NCBI RefSeq assembly: GCF_963920925.1
Contig: NZ_CAWUDI010000022.1
Coordinates: forward strand, 1-64,000
DNA: 64,000 bases
Direction: 5' to 3'
Source: Rivularia sp963920925
GTDB taxonomy: Bacteria; Cyanobacteriota; Cyanobacteriia; Cyanobacteriales; Nostocaceae
The notes beneath the pieces are model-generated. The model was given only the letters and a program-made list of their open reading frames with translations, searched no databases and was not told the DNA's origin. This document shows positions 51,066 to 59,802 of the stretch, piece after piece. Each line of letters starts with the position of its first letter. Positions within the stretch are counted from its first letter, which is position 1. The translations under genes and the position numbers were made by a program.

Positions 51066-52244
51066 ATGGCTTCAAAAATCCCGATCGCATGGTTACAGCT
51101 AATTAGAAACAAGCTTCGTTCTTGTATAGCTGTGGCTGGTATCGCTTTTATTGTTATGCTGATGTTTATGCAACTTGGATTTCAAGATGCTCTTTACAGC
51201 AGTGCAACTCAGGTACATCGCAGTCTCCAAGGAGACTTATTTTTAGTTAGTTCTCAATATAAAGCATTAACCGCAACCCAAAGCTTTTCTCGGACTCGTT
51301 TATATCAAGCTTTAGGATTTGACGGTGTAGAATCGGTTACTCCTATTTATTTAGGATTTGCTAAATTTAAAAATCCCGATAATGGTGAAAAATACTCAAT
51401 ATACGTAATGGGCTTTGAACCTAGTAAAGCCATCATTAACTTACCAGGAATCAAAGAAAATCTAGATAAATTGAAATTATCCGATGTAGTATTATTTGAT
51501 AAAGATTCTCGACCGGAATTTGGGGATGTTGCTATACGGTTTCAACGGGGAGAATCCCAACCAAGTATCGAAATATTTCCCTTTGATTCATTAGCAGGAT
51601 TAAGACTTAGAGTAGGTGGATTATTTAGCTTAGGTCCTTCCTTTGGGGTCGATGGAAACTTAATTGTTAGCGATACAACATTTCTGCGAATATTTCAGAA
51701 TGCTAGACCTACTGACAAAATAGATGTAGGAGCGATCGCTCTTAAACCGGGAGTAGATACCGCAAAAATTACACAACAATTAAGAGAAAAATTACCCAAC
51801 GATGTCTTGATATTTACCCACGAAGAATTTGTTAACTTTGAAAAAGAATACTGGGCTAATAGAACACCAATTGGTTTTATTTTAAATCTGATGCTAACAA
51901 TGGGTTCTGTTGTTGGTATAGTTATCGTTTATCAAATACTATTTAGCAACATTGCCAGTCAATTAGTAGCATATGCAACTTTAAAAGCCATAGGTTATGC
52001 CAATAATTATTTATTAAGAGTAGTTTTTAAACAAGCTTTCATTTTAGCAGTACTAGGTTATATCCCAGGTTGGATTACCTCCAAATACCTGTATGAATTC
52101 GCAATGAAAGCCACAAAACTACCCATAAGTATGAGTTTCAACAATGCATTAATAGTTTTAATTGCAACAGCATTAATGTGTATGACTTCCGGTGCATTAA
52201 CCATAAATCAACTCCGCTCCGCAGATCCGGCAGACATTTTTTAG
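51066..52244 (+). CDS. hgdC: ABC exporter permease, DevC/HgdC-like
   Basis: 392 residues. N-terminal IPIAWLQLIRNKLRSCIAVA leads into the first membrane span (about 18-38). A large periplasmic domain (about 40-265) and three C-terminal spans (about 270-295, 315-340 and 360-385) follow, the MacB/DevC topology. Motifs QLGFQDALYSSATQVHRSLQ and LKAIGYANNYLLRVVFKQA are typical of DevC. With HgdB it would export heterocyst glycolipid or a component. No DevA-like ATPase gene is adjacent (an epimerase follows), so the ATPase must be supplied in trans, as is thought for Anabaena HgdBC. Confidence 0.85.
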   Translation: MASKIPIAWLQLIRNKLRSCIAVAGIAFIVMLMFMQLGFQDALYSSATQVHRSLQGDLFLVSSQYKALTATQSFSRTRLYQALGFDGVESVTPIYLGFAKFKNPDNGEKYSIYVMGFEPSKAIINLPGIKENLDKLKLSDVVLFDKDSRPEFGDVAIRFQRGESQPSIEIFPFDSLAGLRLRVGGLFSLGPSFGVDGNLIVSDTTFLRIFQNARPTDKIDVGAIALKPGVDTAKITQQLREKLPNDVLIFTHEEFVNFEKEYWANRTPIGFILNLMLTMGSVVGIVIVYQILFSNIASQLVAYATLKAIGYANNYLLRVVFKQAFILAVLGYIPGWITSKYLYEFAMKATKLPISMSFNNALIVLIATALMCMTSGALTINQLRSADPADIF

Positions 52245-52380
52245 AATTGGTAATTGGTAATTGGGAATTGGGAATTGGGAATTGGGCATGGGGCATGGGA
52301 AGTTAGGAATTAGAAGTTAGTATTTTTTAACCTATTACCCATTACTAAAAATATTCAAATAAACATATAAGTGAAAAAGT

Positions 52381-53355
52381 ATGAACCTTACAGACAAAAC
52401 TTTACTGATCACCGGAATTGGTGAATTTATTGGTTTACGTGCGGCCGAAATAGCTATAGCAAAAGGCTTAAAAGTCCGTGGATTAGAAAAAAATCCCGAT
52501 TTAGCTAAAAAAGCTCAAAAATTGGGTGCTGAAGTTATTCTCGGCAGTGTTACCGATTCATCTATTGCTCAAAAAGCTTGTCAGGATGTGGATATAGTTT
52601 TACATACTGAAGAAATGGCAAAAGAAGGAGGTTCAACTAAAGAATTTGCCCAAGTAAATATTGACGGAACCATAAATATTGGTAAAGCTGCTCGCGATGC
52701 TGGTATCAAAACTTTTGTTCATCTTTCTACTGCTTTGGTTTATGGTTTTGATTACAAGAATGGTGTTACAGAGAACGAACAACTTGTAAAAGAAAAAAAT
52801 CCTTATTGTCAAACAAAAATAGAAGCAGAAAAAGCTTTACAGCAACTAAATAGTTTGCAAGATTTTGGTATTATTATCATCCGTGCAGGAGATGTTTACG
52901 GACCGGGTTCTATTCCTTGGACGGTGCGCCCGATATCGTTTATGGAGCAAAAGTTATTTGCTTATACAAACGAAGGAAAGGTAATTAACCATGTATATGT
53001 AGATAATTTAATTGATGCCATTTTTCTAGCGATAGAAAAAGAGCAACATGGTGAAATATTTAATATTACCGACGGAAAAGAAACTTCTCCCCAAGAATAT
53101 TTTACTCGTTTAGCAGAAACAGCAGGATGTTCGGCACCTTCATCTTTAGGAAAAGAAGAAATCCGAATATTTTTAAAATTGCGCTGTCAAGGGCAAAAAC
53201 TTTTACGCAAACAGCCAGATATTTATCCCGAAGCTGTAGATTTTATGAGCCGCCCTTATGCTTTTTCTATTGATAAAGCACGTAGAATCTTGAATTACAA
53301 GCCAGCTATTTCTTTAGATGAAGGAATGAGTCGCATTAAAGAATCGCGCTCATAA
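52381..53355 (+). CDS. hgdA: NAD-dependent epimerase/dehydratase, HgdA-like
   Basis: 324 residues, extended SDR. The Rossmann motif is LLITGIGEFIGLRAAEIAIA (TGxxxxxG, about 8-27). LVYGFDYKNG follows LSTALV (about 118-133). The catalytic pair is Tyr/Lys in NPYCQTKIEAEKAL (about 140-153). RAGDVYGPGSIPWTVRP is the substrate region and NHVYVDNLIDAIFLAIE is typical of sugar-nucleotide epimerases. HgdA of Anabaena is a UDP-galactose 4-epimerase required for the right heterocyst glycolipid composition; order after hgdBC supports the name. Cytosolic. It starts 136 bases after hgdC, across a short STRR. Confidence 0.8.
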   Translation: MNLTDKTLLITGIGEFIGLRAAEIAIAKGLKVRGLEKNPDLAKKAQKLGAEVILGSVTDSSIAQKACQDVDIVLHTEEMAKEGGSTKEFAQVNIDGTINIGKAARDAGIKTFVHLSTALVYGFDYKNGVTENEQLVKEKNPYCQTKIEAEKALQQLNSLQDFGIIIIRAGDVYGPGSIPWTVRPISFMEQKLFAYTNEGKVINHVYVDNLIDAIFLAIEKEQHGEIFNITDGKETSPQEYFTRLAETAGCSAPSSLGKEEIRIFLKLRCQGQKLLRKQPDIYPEAVDFMSRPYAFSIDKARRILNYKPAISLDEGMSRIKESRS

Positions 53356-53468
53356 TTAAGAGTGATGAGTGGGGAGTGGGGGAGATGGGGAGAATTTCTA
53401 ACTCTTGATTCTTAACTCTTAACTCCTAACTCCTAACTCCTAACAACTATCAACTATCAACTAAAATA

Positions 53469-53933
53469 ATGAAAAAATATTTTTTGTGTTGCTTGTTATC
53501 GACTTTAGCAAGTATTGGATTAGTTATTAAAGCTAATGCTGTAGAAGATTCGGCGAATTTGACTATTGCGATAAAAGGTATAAAAAACCAAAAAGGTCAG
53601 GTTTGTCTGAGAATCTATGAAAGCGAAAGCGGATTTCCTCTTGGTAATAGCAGCGAACTGAAAAGCCAATGCATGAAAATTACTGGTAATTCACTCAAAC
53701 AAGAATTTGCAGGTTTAAAAAAAGGTACTTATGCTATTGCGGTTGTTGATGACCAAAATGGTAATAACAAACTTGATAGAGATTTTTTTGGTATCCCTGA
53801 AGAAGGGTTTGGTATTTCTAATAATCCTACCGTATCGATAAAAACAGGAACTCCGAAGTTTGAAAAAGCAAGTTTTTCATTAATACAAAATCAAACTATT
53901 GAGATTGATATGAAATATTCTCTCGATCCTTAA
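53469..53933 (+). CDS. Exported DUF2141 protein
   Basis: 154 residues with a signal peptide (MKKYFLCCLLSTLASIGLVI, cleavage likely after NAV near 25). The mature domain reads LTIAIKGIKNQKGQVCLRIY, QEFAGLKKGTYAIAVVDDQN and NNKLDRDFFGIPEEGFGISN, the hallmarks of DUF2141 (beta-sandwich with a G-YA-V-HDxNxNGKLD core, here DDQNGNNKLD). Periplasmic. Located within the glycolipid island between hgdA and glycosyltransferase genes and ends 9 bases before the next frame, so probably in the hgd operon. Function unknown; perhaps envelope deposition (inference). Confidence 0.75.
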   Translation: MKKYFLCCLLSTLASIGLVIKANAVEDSANLTIAIKGIKNQKGQVCLRIYESESGFPLGNSSELKSQCMKITGNSLKQEFAGLKKGTYAIAVVDDQNGNNKLDRDFFGIPEEGFGISNNPTVSIKTGTPKFEKASFSLIQNQTIEIDMKYSLDP

Positions 53934-53942
53934 ACCTAAATT

Positions 53943-54314
53943 ATGGATAAACAAGCTTTAGGTATGGCGATTTTTATGGGACTATATGTTCCATTATTCA
54001 CGGGACTTTCTGTGACAATACACCGTTTTGCGCGACGAAAACCTTACTCTAGCAACGAAATTATTATTGTCCATCGTCAATTTGAAAACCAATCTTTTGA
54101 CAGTATAAACCAAAATTCCATTTTTAAGCTGGATAAATCCCATAGTTTACCTTCTTCAAAAAATGTCTCGGAGATTAAAACGCTCTCATTTTATAAGTTT
54201 TTACCTCCAGCCTATATAAGAGACAATCACTTATTGCAGAATTTCGATTTAAACAAAATTGGGATCGATGATTCACAACTAAATCTGCAAAAAGTCTCAC
54301 CACGAGATGATTGA
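53943..54314 (+). pseudogene. Decayed N-terminal fragment of a family 4 glycosyltransferase
   Basis: 123 codons that parallel the N-terminus of the HglT-like protein at 56044: GMAIFMGLYVPLFTGLSVTI corresponds to RVAIATGLYAPFLTGVSVAV, and LSFYKFLPPAYIRDNHLLQN to LIFYKSLPQPLSYRHWNDTK. After about 105 residues similarity ends, and the nucleotide-sugar-binding C-terminal domain is missing (a full enzyme has over 400 residues). A disrupted duplicate of the glycosyltransferase. In Anabaena extra glycosyltransferase genes lie in the matching interval. Confidence 0.75.
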
Positions 54315-54536
54315 ATTTTAGATTTTGGATTTTGGATTTTGGATTTTTTGTACATTGTCTCTAAAAATTTGAAAAACTTAACTCCGCTTTTCTAAAAAGC
54401 GTTTAACGTGTTTTTCAAACAAATGGGAATCGAAGTTATAAATCTTTAATAGCCATCTACTGAATTAAATCTAAAATATGAAATCTAAAATGCAAAATCT
54501 TGTTAGCTTTTCTCAATTGTGTAAAGGTTTGTATAA

Positions 54537-55793
54537 ATGAAATTTTGGGCGATCGCACTGCTGCAAACTTTGCTAGGTTGGCTGGTAATTCAGATAACTT
54601 TAACGCTTATCTTTGTTTATTATCTGCGTTCAAATAGCATCGAGTTACTCTCTGACAACCAACTTCCTAAGACAGCAGTTATTCTATGCTTGCGAGGGGC
54701 AGATCCTTTTCTCTCCAACTGTTTAAAAGCTTTATTAGAGCAAGACTACCCTCAATACGATTTAAAAATTATTGTTGATAGTCAGGAAGATCCAGCATGG
54801 CAAGTAGCTCGCGATACTGTTGCTGAGTGTAATGCTACCAACGTTCAAATCAGTCCTTTAAAGATAGCTAGTACCGTCTGTAGTTTGAAATGTAGTTCCT
54901 TAATACAAGCTGTCTCTGAATTAGATAGTTCTTACAAGGTAGTTGCTTTAGTAGATGCAGATGCTGTAGTTCATCCTACTTGGTTGCGCGAATTAGTTAC
55001 ACCTCTAATGCATCCAAAAGTAGGAGCAACTACAGGCAACCGCTGGTATCTATCACAAGGCACTTACTGGGGAACTTTAATCAGATATATATGGAATATC
55101 TCGGCAGTGATACAAATGTATTTGTACGGTATCTGTTGGGGAGGAACTTTAGCGATTAAAACACAAGTGATTCACGAAACCGGAATGCTTGAAAGATGGG
55201 CAAGGGGTTTAAGCGAAGATACGATGCTTAAAGGCATCCTCGCCAAACACGATTTAAAAGTAAAATTTGTGCCTTCTTTGTTAATACTTAATCGCGAAGA
55301 ATGTACTTTAGGAAACTTAATGAATTGGATGAAACGCCAATTATTAATTTCTCGACTATATCATTCTCAATGGTGGATGGTAGTTATGGAAGCGGTGTTT
55401 TCCACACTGTTACCAAATTTGATATTTGTGCTATTTTTGGTGAATATATTATTAGCTAAATGGGATGTTTCGCTAATTCTATTTACTTGCTATAGCCTAT
55501 ACATATTCTGTTTAGTTTTGATAACAACTGTTTTAGAAATAGAAGTCAGAAAAGTAATAAGCTATCGATGGTTGATGCCAAACATCTCATTTGGAACATT
55601 AATCAAAAAGCTGATAGAAATTCCTTTAACGCATTGGTTCTATGGATACGCTTTAATGTCATCAATGTGGATATCAAAAGTCTATTGGCGTAAGATAGTC
55701 TACCGGATCAAAAGTCCCTTTAATATTCAGTTAACCAAATATCATCCCTATCAATCAGATAACCAACCAGTCGATAATCAAGTTTCTCTTTAG
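54537..55793 (+). CDS. Family 2 (ceramide-glucosyltransferase-like) membrane glycosyltransferase
   Basis: 418 residues. N-terminal membrane span (about 7-29), a GT-A catalytic domain and C-terminal hydrophobic segments (about 285-330). Catalytic motifs are AVILCLRGADPFLSNCLKAL (about 47-66), VALVDADAVVHPTWL (D-x-D equivalent, about 138-152), GICWGGTLAIKTQV (about 200-213), LSEDTMLKG (about 228-236, acidic base) and a terminal NWMKRQLLISRLYHSQWW, in place of QxxRW. Likely transfers a sugar to a lipid at the membrane. In the glycolipid island its acceptor is plausibly a heterocyst-glycolipid precursor or related lipid (inference). It starts 222 bases after the glycosyltransferase fragment. Confidence 0.78.
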   Translation: MKFWAIALLQTLLGWLVIQITLTLIFVYYLRSNSIELLSDNQLPKTAVILCLRGADPFLSNCLKALLEQDYPQYDLKIIVDSQEDPAWQVARDTVAECNATNVQISPLKIASTVCSLKCSSLIQAVSELDSSYKVVALVDADAVVHPTWLRELVTPLMHPKVGATTGNRWYLSQGTYWGTLIRYIWNISAVIQMYLYGICWGGTLAIKTQVIHETGMLERWARGLSEDTMLKGILAKHDLKVKFVPSLLILNREECTLGNLMNWMKRQLLISRLYHSQWWMVVMEAVFSTLLPNLIFVLFLVNILLAKWDVSLILFTCYSLYIFCLVLITTVLEIEVRKVISYRWLMPNISFGTLIKKLIEIPLTHWFYGYALMSSMWISKVYWRKIVYRIKSPFNIQLTKYHPYQSDNQPVDNQVSL

Positions 55794-56043
55794 GGAAATG
55801 GTGATAAGGGAGTAGGGAATGGGGAGTAGGCAGTAGAGGTAAAGATTTGAGACTTATTTACTTATACTTATCTAAAATCCAAAATTCCCTACTTAAAAAA
55901 TCATTCTGTAACTAACTATAGGATTACGGGAGCAGAATTTGAAGAAGTCTTAGTAAATTTTCTGTTCCCCATTCCCTGTTCCCCGTTCCCTATTTCCTAA
56001 TCTCTACATTCAGAAATCAAAACGGATTCCTATATATTTAATC

Positions 56044-57312
56044 ATGTTAAAACAACCTCTTCGTGTTGCGATCGCCACTGGATTATATGCCCCATTTTTG
56101 ACAGGAGTTTCTGTTGCAGTACATCAGCGAGTAAAATGGTTTTTGCAGCAAGGGCATGAAGTATTTCTGATTCATCCCCAAATTAACAATCGGTATCCTC
56201 CTAATGTTGGTAAACGTCCGATGGCTGGATTAGATGAACTACAGCAGTTTCCAAATTTTAGTTCATTTGCATTTCCGACACAGCCATTAATATTTTATAA
56301 ATCTCTTCCTCAACCATTAAGCTATCGACATTGGAACGATACTAAATTATTAGAAAATTTTAATCCCGATGTTGTATTAGTAGAAGAAGCAGCGCAAATG
56401 AGGGGGCTGTATTCGCTTTTTTTACAAGGTTATGGTCGTCCTGTTGCAGTTGAATATGCTAAAAAGACCGGCACTCCAACAATCTCTTTATTTCATACCG
56501 ATATCGTTGCCTATATCCAATATTATTTAGGCAATCAATTATTCAATTTGATTCGTCCTATTATTCCCAACTTAATTAAACAATTTAGCGAGTCTTACAG
56601 CCTCAGTCTATTTTCTTCAAAAGAACAACTCGCTAAATATTTAGAAATGAAATGTCAGCACAGCGAATATTTTCCCTACCAAGGAGTTAATTGCGATAAA
56701 TTCAACCCCGAAAACATTAATTATAATCCTATTCCTAACGACAATAGACCAACTTTATTATTCGTAGGACGCATTACAGCCGAAAAAAATGTCAATCAAT
56801 TATTAGATATATATCCGATAGTTGCTAAGAAAATTAAAGACGTTCACTTAGTAATTATTGGTAGCGGCCCCATAGAAGAACAAATTAAACAACGCGCTCA
56901 AGAATTTGGTTCTGGTGTAACAGTTTGGGGTGAATCTCATGGAGAAGAACTTTTAGGATGGTTTGCTCGTGCAGAGGTATTTGTTAATCCTTCCATCACC
57001 GAAAACTTCTGCACCACAAACAACGAAGCTTTAGCTTCTGGTACTCCCGTAGTTGCTGCGGTTGCACCTTCCACAGCAGAACAAGTTACACCAGGTAGCA
57101 ACGGCTTTTTAGCAGAACCAAATAATCCAGAAGATTTTGCCGATAAAATCATTCAAATTCTCGAAAACCCTGAATTAAAACAGCAAATGAGTGCAAATGC
57201 TCGCCCTTCAATTTTAGAATTTGATTGGTCAGCTTGTATGGAAAAATTTGAGTTGAAGCTTTATCAAGTTGTTGCAGAATCGCAGAATAAATTGACGGGT
57301 GTTGGTTTGTAA
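56044..57312 (+). CDS. hglT: Family 4 glycosyltransferase, HglT-like
   Basis: 422 residues, GT-B fold. The N-terminal half has RVAIATGLYAPFLTGVSVAV and GHEVFLIHPQ. The C-terminal half has LLFVGRITAEKNVNQLLDIY (about 238-257), VIIGSGPIEEQIKQRAQ and AEVFVNPSITENFCTTNNEA with LASGTPVVAA (the E-x7-E region of GT4). HglT of Anabaena glucosylates the long-chain diol/triol made by the hgl synthase. The placement at the end of the hgdBCA-glycosyltransferase group is the same as in Anabaena. Here TENFCTTNNEALASG is the donor-binding loop. Peripheral membrane enzyme. Symbol by synteny and family; I cannot exclude a paralogue. Confidence 0.7.
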   Translation: MLKQPLRVAIATGLYAPFLTGVSVAVHQRVKWFLQQGHEVFLIHPQINNRYPPNVGKRPMAGLDELQQFPNFSSFAFPTQPLIFYKSLPQPLSYRHWNDTKLLENFNPDVVLVEEAAQMRGLYSLFLQGYGRPVAVEYAKKTGTPTISLFHTDIVAYIQYYLGNQLFNLIRPIIPNLIKQFSESYSLSLFSSKEQLAKYLEMKCQHSEYFPYQGVNCDKFNPENINYNPIPNDNRPTLLFVGRITAEKNVNQLLDIYPIVAKKIKDVHLVIIGSGPIEEQIKQRAQEFGSGVTVWGESHGEELLGWFARAEVFVNPSITENFCTTNNEALASGTPVVAAVAPSTAEQVTPGSNGFLAEPNNPEDFADKIIQILENPELKQQMSANARPSILEFDWSACMEKFELKLYQVVAESQNKLTGVGL

Positions 57313-57408
57313 TTAAACGTTTTTCGTTATGCCATATTAGCCCTCACCCTCGAAGGGTGGGGCTACAATTACGAAGCCCACCTGCGTGGGCTAAAAAGAG
57401 TTTCACAA

Positions 57409-57443
57409 AAAGCCCCCCTTAAAAAAGGGGGGTTGGGGGGATC
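57409..57443. repeat. CCCCCCTTAAAAAAGGGGGG hairpin, copy 4 of the C-rich/G-rich family
   Basis: AAAGCCCCCCTTAAAAAAGG then GGGGTTGGGGGGATC: the family in reverse orientation, without the GACTTACG end. It follows hglT and could serve as terminator. A GCCCACCTGCGTGGGC hairpin precedes it at about 57376-57391. Confidence 0.7.
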
Positions 57444-57505
57444 TTAACGTGTGGAATCCTAATTTATAAGCTACGACATAATATAAAAAGTATCTAATTT
57501 AGTTT

Positions 57506-57576
57506 GTAGGTTGGGTTAGGCGCACTCCGGAATAATTGTTTGTAATTAGAAATGAATGTCGCGCCGTAACCCAACA
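57506..57576. repeat. GTAGGTTGGGTTAGGCGCA...GCCGTAACCCAACA element, copy 2
   Basis: Same edges and length as 16198-16268, with the sequence TTAGTTTGTAG conserved just outside the left edge in both. Located between hglT and the aminotransferase. Confidence 0.75.
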
Positions 57577-57735
57577 TCTTTTTGAGCAAAATTCTACTAG
57601 TTAAACCTATTCATTTTTAGAATTTACGTAACTAGCATATTGCAATTTTAGCCCCATTCTTTTAGAGTGCGGGCGATTAAGTTTAAAATATATACCTATA
57701 ATCCCGCACTTCTTAAACCAGTAGCATCTACCATC

Positions 57736-58887
57736 ATGACGCAAACACTTTCTACAAAAAACGCGAATAAGCTACAGCTATCACCCTTAAATATACCTAA
57801 GCGTTTGCTTCTCGGTCCCGGCCCTTCAAACATTCATCCCGACATACTCAAAGCGATGAATACTCCTCCCGTCGGGCATCTCGATCCGGCTTTTTTAACG
57901 CTTATGGATGAGATTCAATCGCTGTTACGCTATGTATGGCAAACGGAAAACCAACTCACAATAGCAGTTAGCGGTACGGGAAGCGCGGCAATGGAAGCCA
58001 CAATTGCCAATTCTGTAGAACCCGGTGATGTAGTATTAGTTGGTGTCGTCGGATACTTCGGAAACCGTTTAGTTGATATGGCAGGACGTTACGGTGCAGA
58101 CGTGCGAACCATTACCAAACCTTGGGGACAGGTATTTTCGTTAGATGAATTGCAAAGCGCGATCGCAACTCATCGTCCCACAATAGTAGCGTTGGTTCAT
58201 GCAGAAACTTCTACCGGGGCACGTCAACCGTTAGAAGGAGTCAGCGAACTATGTCGCGAACATGGTAGTTTGCTGCTGGTGGATTCAGTCACAAGCATGG
58301 GTGGTGTACCTTTGTATTTAGATGAATGGGGAGTCGATTTAGCTTATAGCTGTAGTCAAAAAGGCTTGGGTTGTCCTCCCGGAGCTTCACCGTTTACCAT
58401 GAGTCCCCGTGCAGTAGAAAAATTGCAAAAGCGTCAAACCAAGGTTGCAAACTGGTACTTGGACATGAACCTGTTAAGCAAATATTGGGGTAAAGAACGC
58501 ACATATCATCATACAGCCCCGATCAATTTATATTATGCTTTGCGGGAATCCCTACGTTTAATTGCAGAAGAAGGGGTAGAAAATAGTTGGGAAAGGCATC
58601 AAAAAAATGCAGAATATTTATGGCAAGGTTTAGAAGATTTAGGAATGACTTTGCACGTTGAGAAACAGTACAGACTACCAACCCTGACAACTGTTCGTAT
58701 TCCCGAAGGCATTGATGGTAAAACAGTTGCAAGAGAAATGCTACTAGAAGACAACCTTGAAGTTGGAGGTGGGCTTGGCGAATTAGGTGGCAAAGTTTGG
58801 CGCATCGGATTAATGGGTTACAACAGCCGCAAAGAAAATGTAGACAGACTTTTGGAAGTATTGAAGAAGAAAATTAAAAAAGTTTAA
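57736..58887 (+). CDS. Class V aminotransferase, alanine/serine-glyoxylate type
   Basis: 383 residues from ATG 57736; GTG 57667 would add 23 residues that precede the conserved start. PLP fold type I. Typical are RLLLGPGPSNIHPDIL (about 23-38), AVSGTGSAAMEATIANSVEP (about 76-95), LVHAETSTGARQPLEGV (about 154-170), LLVDSVTSMGGVPLYLDEWG (about 182-201) and AYSCSQKGLGCPPG, in which the Lys of SQK binds PLP. The family transfers an amino group to glyoxylate, making glycine in photorespiration, and is sometimes misannotated as a hydrogenase small subunit. Complements glycerate 3-kinase at 13354. Monocistronic. Confidence 0.87.
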   Translation: MTQTLSTKNANKLQLSPLNIPKRLLLGPGPSNIHPDILKAMNTPPVGHLDPAFLTLMDEIQSLLRYVWQTENQLTIAVSGTGSAAMEATIANSVEPGDVVLVGVVGYFGNRLVDMAGRYGADVRTITKPWGQVFSLDELQSAIATHRPTIVALVHAETSTGARQPLEGVSELCREHGSLLLVDSVTSMGGVPLYLDEWGVDLAYSCSQKGLGCPPGASPFTMSPRAVEKLQKRQTKVANWYLDMNLLSKYWGKERTYHHTAPINLYYALRESLRLIAEEGVENSWERHQKNAEYLWQGLEDLGMTLHVEKQYRLPTLTTVRIPEGIDGKTVAREMLLEDNLEVGGGLGELGGKVWRIGLMGYNSRKENVDRLLEVLKKKIKKV

Positions 58888-58934
58888 AGGTTAGAGGTTA
58901 AAGGTCAAAGGTTAGGAGTTAAGAGTTAGGATAG

Positions 58935-58955
58935 AGACGTAGCACTGCTACGTCT
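58935..58955 (+). terminator. AGACGTAGCA/TGCTACGTCT hairpin with T-run
   Basis: A perfect 10-base stem with a single-base loop followed by TTT, 48 bases past the aminotransferase stop. It belongs to a widespread palindromic repeat type but is positioned as a terminator. Confidence 0.55.
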
Positions 58956-59133
58956 TTTAGGAGTTAGGAGTTAGGAATTCTCCCCATCTCCTTGTCCCCC
59001 CATCTCCCCATCCCTTTCCCACGCGAGTAGAAGAAACCCCCACATTTAGGTACGGTTTAACTGACTGCCTCTGGATTAAATAACTGTTACATTTGTTTAT
59101 GTAAGTTGAAACAAACCTCACAAATAAAATACC

Positions 59134-59478
59134 GTGAATAATATAGACCAGCGCAATCCAGAATTTTTTGATAATCAAACAACAGGTGGTAATTCCTTGT
59201 TGTATTACATTAAAACAATGAGTCCTGAAACGATTTCTCAACTTTCTCGACCTGGTTCTTCCGAAGTTTCAGAAGCAATTGAACGTACCATCGTAGCTAT
59301 GTTAGGTGGTTTGCCTTCTGATGATTTTAACGTAATGATTAGTACTAATCGTGAAAACTTAGGAAAACTTTTAGCTTCTGCGATGCTTAATGGTTATCTA
59401 TTGCGTAATGCCGAACAGCGTATGGCATTTGAAAATTCTTTACAATCGTTAGAAGCCAGTTCCCCAGATAATGATTGA
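59134..59478 (+). CDS. DUF760 family protein
   Basis: 114 residues, start GTG 59134 (no ATG available upstream). All-helical, with LLYYIKTMSPETISQLSRPG (about 23-42), SSEVSEAIERTIVAMLGGLP and STNRENLGKLLASAMLNGYL, the DUF760 signature shared by cyanobacteria and plastids. Plant members are linked to chloroplast proteins, but no biochemical function is known to me. Followed by a strong terminator, so a single-gene unit. Confidence 0.85.
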   Translation: MNNIDQRNPEFFDNQTTGGNSLLYYIKTMSPETISQLSRPGSSEVSEAIERTIVAMLGGLPSDDFNVMISTNRENLGKLLASAMLNGYLLRNAEQRMAFENSLQSLEASSPDND

Positions 59479-59505
59479 AACAATTAATCTACTCGATAAA
59501 TTAAG

Positions 59506-59531
59506 CCCTAGTCCCCCGACTGGGGTTTTTT
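59506..59531 (+). terminator. Rho-independent terminator of the DUF760 gene
   Basis: CCCTAGTC and GACTGGGG form the stem (one G-T type mismatch) around CCCC, followed by TTTTTT. Placed 28 bases after the stop codon. Confidence 0.85.
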
Positions 59532-59802
59532 ATTGTATTTTAGTTAAAGGGGAACGGGGAATTGGGCATTGGGCATTGGGCATTGGGCATTGTAAGCCAA
59601 TTGCTTATTACCTATCCTGAATAATCATTTTATAAATCAAAACATATACCTAAAATAAAATAAAGTAAAGAATATTGTAATCTTAAGGAAATGCTCTTGA
59701 TATTGAAGTAATAAGAATTAGGCATTATTTACTAATGTTAAATATTTTCGCAATTACCAATTACCAATTCCCAATGCCCAATTCCCTACTCCCTGTTCCC
59801 TC
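59532..59802. other. Intergenic region with STRR
   Basis: Contains four tandem GGGCATT units (about 59562-59590) and ATTACCAATTACCAATTCCC just before the next start codon; otherwise AT-rich with no gene seen. Confidence 0.5.
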
